From DAORDI01 sp035345895 (GTDB lineage: Bacteria > Spirochaetota > Leptospiria > Leptospirales > Leptospiraceae): a DNA stretch of 8,995 bases. The translations under genes were made by a program, and so were the position numbers. The stretch is taken from the NCBI GenBank assembly GCA_035345895.1, contig DAORDI010000243.1, forward strand, positions 1 to 8,995. The letters run 5' to 3'. Below are positions 5,532-8,995 of this stretch, piece after piece (positions within the stretch are counted from its first letter, which is position 1; each line of letters starts with the position of its first letter). Below the pieces are notes generated by a model. The model was not told where the DNA came from. It worked only from the letters and a program-made list of their open reading frames with translations, and searched no databases.

Positions 5532-6884
5532 ATGAATAAATTGATACTGATTACCCTTCTTCTTTTGTCCGTTTTTCTGACGGGCACAGTTTCCGCTGAC
5601 GAATGCGTGAGCGGGAAATGCGTAAACGGACAGGGAACGATGTTTTACTCAAACGGTGACAAATACACCGGCGGGTTCAAAAATGGAAGATTCCACGGAA
5701 GAGGAATGCTGACCTTCGGTGAAGTCAAAGAAGGTGAAGAGCTGATTGGGAGCAAAAAATACGTTTACGCTACAAAATACAGCGGTGAATTTCAGAATGG
5801 AATCTTTCATGGAAAGGGTTCCCTTTATTTTCAGAACGGAAATGAGTATGAGGGTGAATTCAAAGAGGGCCGTTTTGAGGGAAAAGGCACGTATACTTTT
5901 GCGAACGGAAGCAAATATACAGGCGAATTCAAGGATGATGCCAAAAACGGGAAAGGGGTACTAGTCTACGCAGACGGGGAAAAATACGAGGGGGAATTCA
6001 AGGACGATGATTTTCACGGAAAAGGATTTTTCCAGTATTCCAACGGAGACAAGTATACAGGAAGTTTTTTCCGGAACAGAAAAAACGGACAGGGACTCTA
6101 TATTTATGCCGACGGAAGGGTGTATACCGGGGAATTCAAGGCAGACAAAAGAGACGGAAAAGGCACTTTCACTGCAGCCAACGGATCGAGATATGAAGGC
6201 GACTTCAAAAACGATAAATTTGAAGGTTTCGGAACAATACTGTATCCAAATGGAACGAAATACACCGGGGAATTCAGGGACTACAAGTATCACGGACAGG
6301 GACTTTTGGAATTTCCCTCCGGTTCTGTCTATAAGGGAGAATTCAAGGAAAGCAAATTTGACGGGAAAGGAAGTTATATATTCAATACAGGAAAAAAGTA
6401 TTTAGGCGATTTTAAGGACGGAAAATTTGAAGGACACGGAGTCTATACATATGCAAACGGAGATACATATGTGGGCGGCTTCAAAAACGGAAAATTCGAA
6501 GGGAAAGGAAAAGTCAACCTGGCCAAGGGAGGCTCCTATGAGGTGGAATTCAAGGAAGGAAAATTCAACGGTCAGGGTACAGTAAAATATCCCAACGGAG
6601 ATAAATATGTAGGGGAATTCAAGGACGGCAAACGGCACGGAAAAGGTGTCCTTTCATTCAGGGACGGGAGCGAATACAGCGGAGATTTCAAGGATGACAA
6701 GTCTCACGGAAAAGGCACACTGGTCTTTACCGACGGGGTCGTATATACCGGAGAATTTGAACATGACAAATTCAACGGACAGGGAGTCATGTACGGAGCG
6801 GACGGAAAAGTAATTTACACAGGCAAATGGATCGACGGAGATCCTGCCGATGAAAAGCACAGAGAAGGTCTGAAGGAGAACTGA
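5532..6884 (+). CDS. exported MORN-repeat protein, 16 full repeats
   Basis: This 450-residue protein starts with a signal peptide (MNKLILITLLLLSVFLTGTVSA, likely cut before DECVSG by signal peptidase I; no lipobox). After a Cys pair (C25, C30) and a half repeat, 16 MORN repeats run from residue 45 to 428, followed by a final half repeat (YTGKWIDG). Nearly all units are exactly 23 residues of the form Y-x-G-E-F-K-x-x-K-x-x-G-x-G-x-x-x-Y-x-N-G-x-x. The first is enlarged by a 15-residue insert (about 63-82) and the last has one extra residue. MORN repeats form long twisted beta-hairpin arrays that bind lipids or proteins or act as scaffolds. There is no catalytic domain, so a periplasmic or outer-surface structural role is inferred. 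The ATG at 5532 lacks a close ribosome-binding site. The stop overlaps the next gene. Confidence 0.93.
   Translation: MNKLILITLLLLSVFLTGTVSADECVSGKCVNGQGTMFYSNGDKYTGGFKNGRFHGRGMLTFGEVKEGEELIGSKKYVYATKYSGEFQNGIFHGKGSLYFQNGNEYEGEFKEGRFEGKGTYTFANGSKYTGEFKDDAKNGKGVLVYADGEKYEGEFKDDDFHGKGFFQYSNGDKYTGSFFRNRKNGQGLYIYADGRVYTGEFKADKRDGKGTFTAANGSRYEGDFKNDKFEGFGTILYPNGTKYTGEFRDYKYHGQGLLEFPSGSVYKGEFKESKFDGKGSYIFNTGKKYLGDFKDGKFEGHGVYTYANGDTYVGGFKNGKFEGKGKVNLAKGGSYEVEFKEGKFNGQGTVKYPNGDKYVGEFKDGKRHGKGVLSFRDGSEYSGDFKDDKSHGKGTLVFTDGVVYTGEFEHDKFNGQGVMYGADGKVIYTGKWIDGDPADEKHREGLKEN
5664..6815 (+). repeat. 69-bp tandem repeat array encoding MORN units
   Basis: The repeat is visible in the DNA as well as in the protein. 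GAATTC (from the Glu-Phe codons of Y-x-G-E-F) occurs at 5856, 5925, 5994, 6132, 6270, 6339, 6546 and 6615, all spaced by whole multiples of 69 bp. GAATTCAAGGA is a frequent longer core. Unit boundaries stay in phase after the insert in the first repeat. Sequence between the cores has diverged, so the array is old rather than freshly amplified. Confidence 0.85.
6873..6878 (+). promoter_or_regulatory. ribosome-binding site of the second MORN gene
   Basis: AAGGAG lies five nt before the ATG at 6884, inside the last codons of the upstream gene. Together with the TGATG overlap it indicates coupled translation. Confidence 0.8.
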
Positions 6885-7438
6885 TGAATTCAAAAATATT
6901 TTTTTTTCTTGCTGCACTTCCATTTTCCAATGTCTTTTCCGGAGGTGTATGCGTGAGCGGCGACTGCAATACCGGTCAGGGTGTAATGACCTTTGAGAAC
7001 GGGGACAAATACACAGGATCGTTCAAGGAAACAAAAAAAATCGGATACGGTGTATACCATTTTGCAAACGGGGAAAAGTACGAAGGGAACTTTGACAATG
7101 ACTATCCTGACGGGTACGGGGTGGCAAATCTCTCCAACGGAAATGTATACAAGGGCGAATTCAGACAGAATTTCCCTCACGGAAAAGGTACAATGCTATA
7201 TTATAATGGAAACATATATTCAGGGGAATGGAAAAAAGGAGTCCGCGAGGGACTTGGCACAATGACTTACGGAAACGGAAGCGTGTACACAGGAGAATGG
7301 AAGGGAAACAAAAGAACCGGACAGGGAACGTACTCTCAGGGTGCGACATTTCATTTTCAGAAACCTTCCAAGCCCAAGGAAACAATTCCGACAAAGGAAA
7401 CGAGAAGCACATTCTGGCAGGCAGTCATTCAGCACTGA
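6884..7438 (+). CDS. exported MORN-repeat protein, 5 full repeats
   Basis: This 184-residue protein has a signal peptide (MNSKIFFFLAALPFSNVFSG). It is followed by CVSGDC...GQG, nearly the same Cys-VSG-x-Cys start as the upstream protein (CVSGKC...GQG), then a half repeat and five 23-residue MORN units (about residues 43-157). The fourth and fifth units begin Y-x-G-E-W instead of EF. A 27-residue tail rich in Lys, Pro and Thr (KPSKPKETIPTKETR) follows and lacks repeats. Its ATG shares one base with the upstream TGA (TGATG at 6882-6886). The shared leader and cap argue that the pair arose by duplication followed by change in repeat number. A joint scaffold role in the cell envelope is inferred; no enzyme activity is expected. 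Confidence 0.92.
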   Translation: MNSKIFFFLAALPFSNVFSGGVCVSGDCNTGQGVMTFENGDKYTGSFKETKKIGYGVYHFANGEKYEGNFDNDYPDGYGVANLSNGNVYKGEFRQNFPHGKGTMLYYNGNIYSGEWKKGVREGLGTMTYGNGSVYTGEWKGNKRTGQGTYSQGATFHFQKPSKPKETIPTKETRSTFWQAVIQH

Positions 7439-7500
7439 CCCTGATCCAATGAAAATAAAAACTTATGCTGAAAACAGTATAGAGACAGTCAAAGAGATGG

Positions 7501-7539
7501 AAATCATCAAATTGAATGCATGGCAGCATTCGATGATTT
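7501..7539 (+). terminator. hairpin after the MORN operon, possible terminator
   Basis: AAATCATC (7501-7508) pairs with GATGATTT (7532-7539) and GAATGC (7514-7519) pairs with GCATTC (7526-7531). The loop is ATGGCA, and there is a 5-nt bulge (AAATT) on one side only. The stem is AT-rich and ends in a short T run (7537-7541), part of which is in the stem. It lies 62 nt after the second MORN stop and 57 nt before the htpX start. It could end the MORN transcript or act as a processing stem. Confidence 0.4.
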
Positions 7540-7584
7540 TTGAATGCACTGTCCGTTTAAATTCAAACTGAATTATTTTATTTG

Positions 7585-7590
7585 AGGAGG
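7585..7590 (+). promoter_or_regulatory. ribosome-binding site deciding the htpX start
   Basis: AGGAGG lies six nt before a GTG at 7597. The frame is also open back to a TTG at 7582, but that codon precedes the Shine-Dalgarno sequence and would make it part of the coding region. Confidence 0.85.
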
Positions 7591-7596
7591 AAATTT

Positions 7597-8496
7597 GTGG
7601 AATTTTTTAAAAGATTTGGGTTTCTGATTCTGACCAATATCATGATTATGATCACCATCAATATCATGCTCAGAATTTTCGGATTCGACAGGTATGTGAC
7701 TGCGTATGGATTGAATCTTACTGCATTGATGGGCTTCTGTCTCATCTGGGGTATGGCAGGTTCTGTGATATCTCTTCTTCTTTCCAAGACAATGGCAAAG
7801 ATGATGATGGGAGTGCAGGAAATCAACGGCAGAGGGGAGTTTTCAAATATATACTCTTCTGTTGCAAGACTTTCCAAGGCTGCAGGTATCGCAATGCCTG
7901 AAGTGGGAATTTATTATTCTCCTGAGATCAATGCATTTGCTACCGGACCAAGCAAGCACAGTTCTCTTGTGGCAGTATCTTCCGGTCTTCTGGAAAGTAT
8001 GAATGAGGACGAAGTAGAAGGAGTTCTGGCACATGAAGTGTCTCACATTGCAAACGGTGATATGGTGACAATGACTCTGATTCAGGGTATGGTCAACGCG
8101 TTCGGAATGTTCCTTGCGAGAATTTTCGGTTTCTTTATTGCAAGTGCACTTTCGTCTGATGATGAAGACGGGAAGTCTTCACCCAGCTTCTGGATTCAGT
8201 ATATTGTCACTTTTATTCTGGATATACTGTTTACAATCCTCGGTTCCATGGTTGTTGCCTACTTCTCCAGAATGAGAGAGTACAAGGCAGACTACGGCGG
8301 AGCAAAACTGGCAGGAAGAGCAAAAATGATTGCGGCCCTGGAAAATCTGAAAAGAACATTTGAACCTCTCGATGACAGAGGGGCCAGTATGGCATCACTG
8401 AAGATTTCCGGTGCGGGAGGATTTCTGGCACTGTTCTCCACCCACCCTCCTCTCGAAGACAGGATCAAAGCACTGAAGTCTGTTCAGATCAAGTAG
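7597..8496 (+). CDS. htpX: HtpX-type M48 membrane zinc metalloprotease
   Basis: This 299-residue protein, started by GTG, is an inner-membrane protease that helps degrade damaged or misassembled membrane proteins. Two N-terminal membrane segments (about 8-28 and 40-62) precede the cytoplasmic catalytic part. The zinc motif HEVSH (146-150) sits in VLAHEVSHIANGD. The third zinc ligand is Glu228 in REYKADYGG. INAFATG (111-117) and FSTHPPLEDRI (280-290) are typical of HtpX. Two more hydrophobic segments (about 160-186 and 200-222) flank an acidic loop (SSDDEDGKSS). Length and motifs are normal and no residue is missing. It follows the MORN pair in the same direction with a 158-nt gap containing a hairpin, so co-transcription is uncertain. 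Confidence 0.96.
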   Translation: MEFFKRFGFLILTNIMIMITINIMLRIFGFDRYVTAYGLNLTALMGFCLIWGMAGSVISLLLSKTMAKMMMGVQEINGRGEFSNIYSSVARLSKAAGIAMPEVGIYYSPEINAFATGPSKHSSLVAVSSGLLESMNEDEVEGVLAHEVSHIANGDMVTMTLIQGMVNAFGMFLARIFGFFIASALSSDDEDGKSSPSFWIQYIVTFILDILFTILGSMVVAYFSRMREYKADYGGAKLAGRAKMIAALENLKRTFEPLDDRGASMASLKISGAGGFLALFSTHPPLEDRIKALKSVQIK

Positions 8497-8527
8497 ATTC
8501 ATTAATTTATAATTATTCCGTATAACT

Positions 8528-8569
8528 GTCAGTCCGGGAGCAGGATTTTTCACCTGCTTCTGAACTGAC
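8528..8569. terminator. long imperfect hairpin downstream of htpX
   Basis: GTCAGT (8528-8533) pairs with ACTGAC (8564-8569) and AGCAGG (8539-8544) pairs with CCTGCT (8553-8558). The segments between (CCGGG and TCTGA) pair through two Watson-Crick and two G-U pairs with one mismatch, giving about 17 stem positions around an 8-nt loop (ATTTTTCA). It begins 31 nt after the htpX stop and lies between genes that converge. No T run follows on either strand, so it is not a textbook intrinsic terminator. It may terminate weakly or protect the mRNA 3' end. Confidence 0.45.
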
Positions 8570-8587
8570 GATAGTAAAAGCATCAGC

Positions 8588-8889
8588 CTAATACAGACCG
8601 CTTTGAAATTCCTTGACCTTCTTAAAAGGAATGCCTTTCATTTCGATATCATCTTCATAGAATGAATCATAGGCATTTTTCTCCACCTCTTTCGTAAACT
8701 TTTTAAAAGCAGAAATCGGAACACAGAGATTCGCTCTTTGGAGATGTATACTGCAAACGGCCTTCCCCCATTGTCGTGAGTAAAATATACTTTTTCCTTG
8801 GTATGCTCTTCCTTTATTTTCTGATATGCCTTGTTATCCTTCTTTAATGGAGTTTTATCCGGATCGTACTTGTATTCTAATATGAATTT
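8588..8889 (-). pseudogene. frameshifted remnant of a hypothetical gene
   Basis: No single frame is long here, but two minus-strand frames join into a plausible protein. The upstream part (from about 8889) reads EYKYDPDKTPLKKDNKAYQK and then VYFTHDNGGRPFAVYISKER. The downstream part, one frame over and ending with TAG at 8588-8590, reads SAFKKFTKEVEKNAYDSFYE and then DDIEMKGIPFKKVKEF. Past the crossover the first frame turns into basic nonsense (LLLKSLRKRWRK), and before it the second hits a stop at 8834-8836. The frameshift is therefore near 8715-8730. Upstream of 8889 the first frame stays open to a TGA at 8968-8970 but offers no ATG, GTG or TTG start. It was probably a protein of about 95-105 residues whose function I cannot name. 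A single-base sequencing error would be an alternative for the frameshift but would not restore a start. Confidence 0.6.
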
Positions 8890-8995
8890 GCAGCATAATC
8901 TGACTATAAAATAAAATTCTTTATTATATTTTAATAAATTAACTGCCCCTGAGACGCAGAACCCTTTTCAGCAATACTGCATCATGTCTCGTTTT
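8890..8995. other. AT-rich right end, no gene called
   Basis: The segment 8905-8942 is almost pure A+T. On the minus strand it contains TATAAT (8928-8923), a possible -10 box for the degraded gene, without a recognisable -35 element. A minus-strand frame enters from the window edge and stops at 8939-8941 (18 codons, ending in RVLRLRGS). It is too short to call. Confidence 0.3.

Noticed and set aside
5402..7553. Direct repeat GAATGCACTGTC at 5402-5413 and 7542-7553, flanking the MORN operon
   Set aside because: A 12-base match is expected about twice by chance in a window this size, and no target-site or mobile-element features accompany it.
7449..7571. Plus-strand 40-residue ORF between the second MORN gene and htpX
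   Set aside because: There is no ribosome-binding site, and most of it is the hairpin at 7501-7539, which explains the conserved-looking pattern.
8939..8995. Possible minus-strand 3' gene end (18 codons ending RVLRLRGS)
   Set aside because: So short an open frame at the edge is likely by chance. Flanking sequence would be required.

Overview
The window looks like chromosomal DNA from a spirochaete of the Leptospira type. This is inferred from three things: moderate-to-low GC, the gene order ispE - tRNA-Gln - glmU - prs - rplY - pth, and paired exported MORN-repeat proteins. It rests on recall of family features and was not checked by a search. Nothing indicates a phage, plasmid or CRISPR array.

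Left end (1-1341). A possible 3' gene end at the edge is followed by a plus-strand Uma2-family (PD-(D/E)xK nuclease fold) protein. A small minus-strand hypothetical protein converges on it; its start is best placed at 1033 by an internal Shine-Dalgarno sequence. About 300 bases without a convincing gene follow.

Housekeeping operon (minus strand, 5318 down to 1342). The order is ispE (isoprenoid precursor kinase), tRNA-Gln(UUG), glmU (uridylyltransferase domain only), prs (PRPP synthetase), rplY/ctc (ribosomal protein L25) and pth (peptidyl-tRNA hydrolase family). Gaps are 1 to 32 nt (2 nt from the ispE stop to the tRNA), so one transcript is likely. The glmU-prs-ctc-pth order matches the Bacillus glmU(gcaD)-prs-ctc-spoVC cluster. 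Three points stand out. The Pth has lost the catalytic histidine and several other active-site residues. GlmU lacks the acetyltransferase domain. A tRNA is embedded between two protein genes.

Divergent region (5319-5531). It holds a 15-bp palindrome with a Shine-Dalgarno-like sequence on each strand and a tiny minus-strand ORF with a good ribosome-binding site. It probably contains the control sites of both flanking operons, but no clear sigma-70 promoter is visible.

MORN operon and htpX (plus strand, 5532-8496). Two exported MORN-repeat proteins, one with 16 full repeats and one with 5, overlap at TGATG and look like products of a duplication. A hairpin separates them from htpX, an inner-membrane M48 zinc protease. 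A long hairpin follows htpX.

Right end (8570-8995). The minus strand carries a degraded gene: two reading frames that together give a sensible protein are split by a frameshift near 8715-8730, and no start codon is visible.
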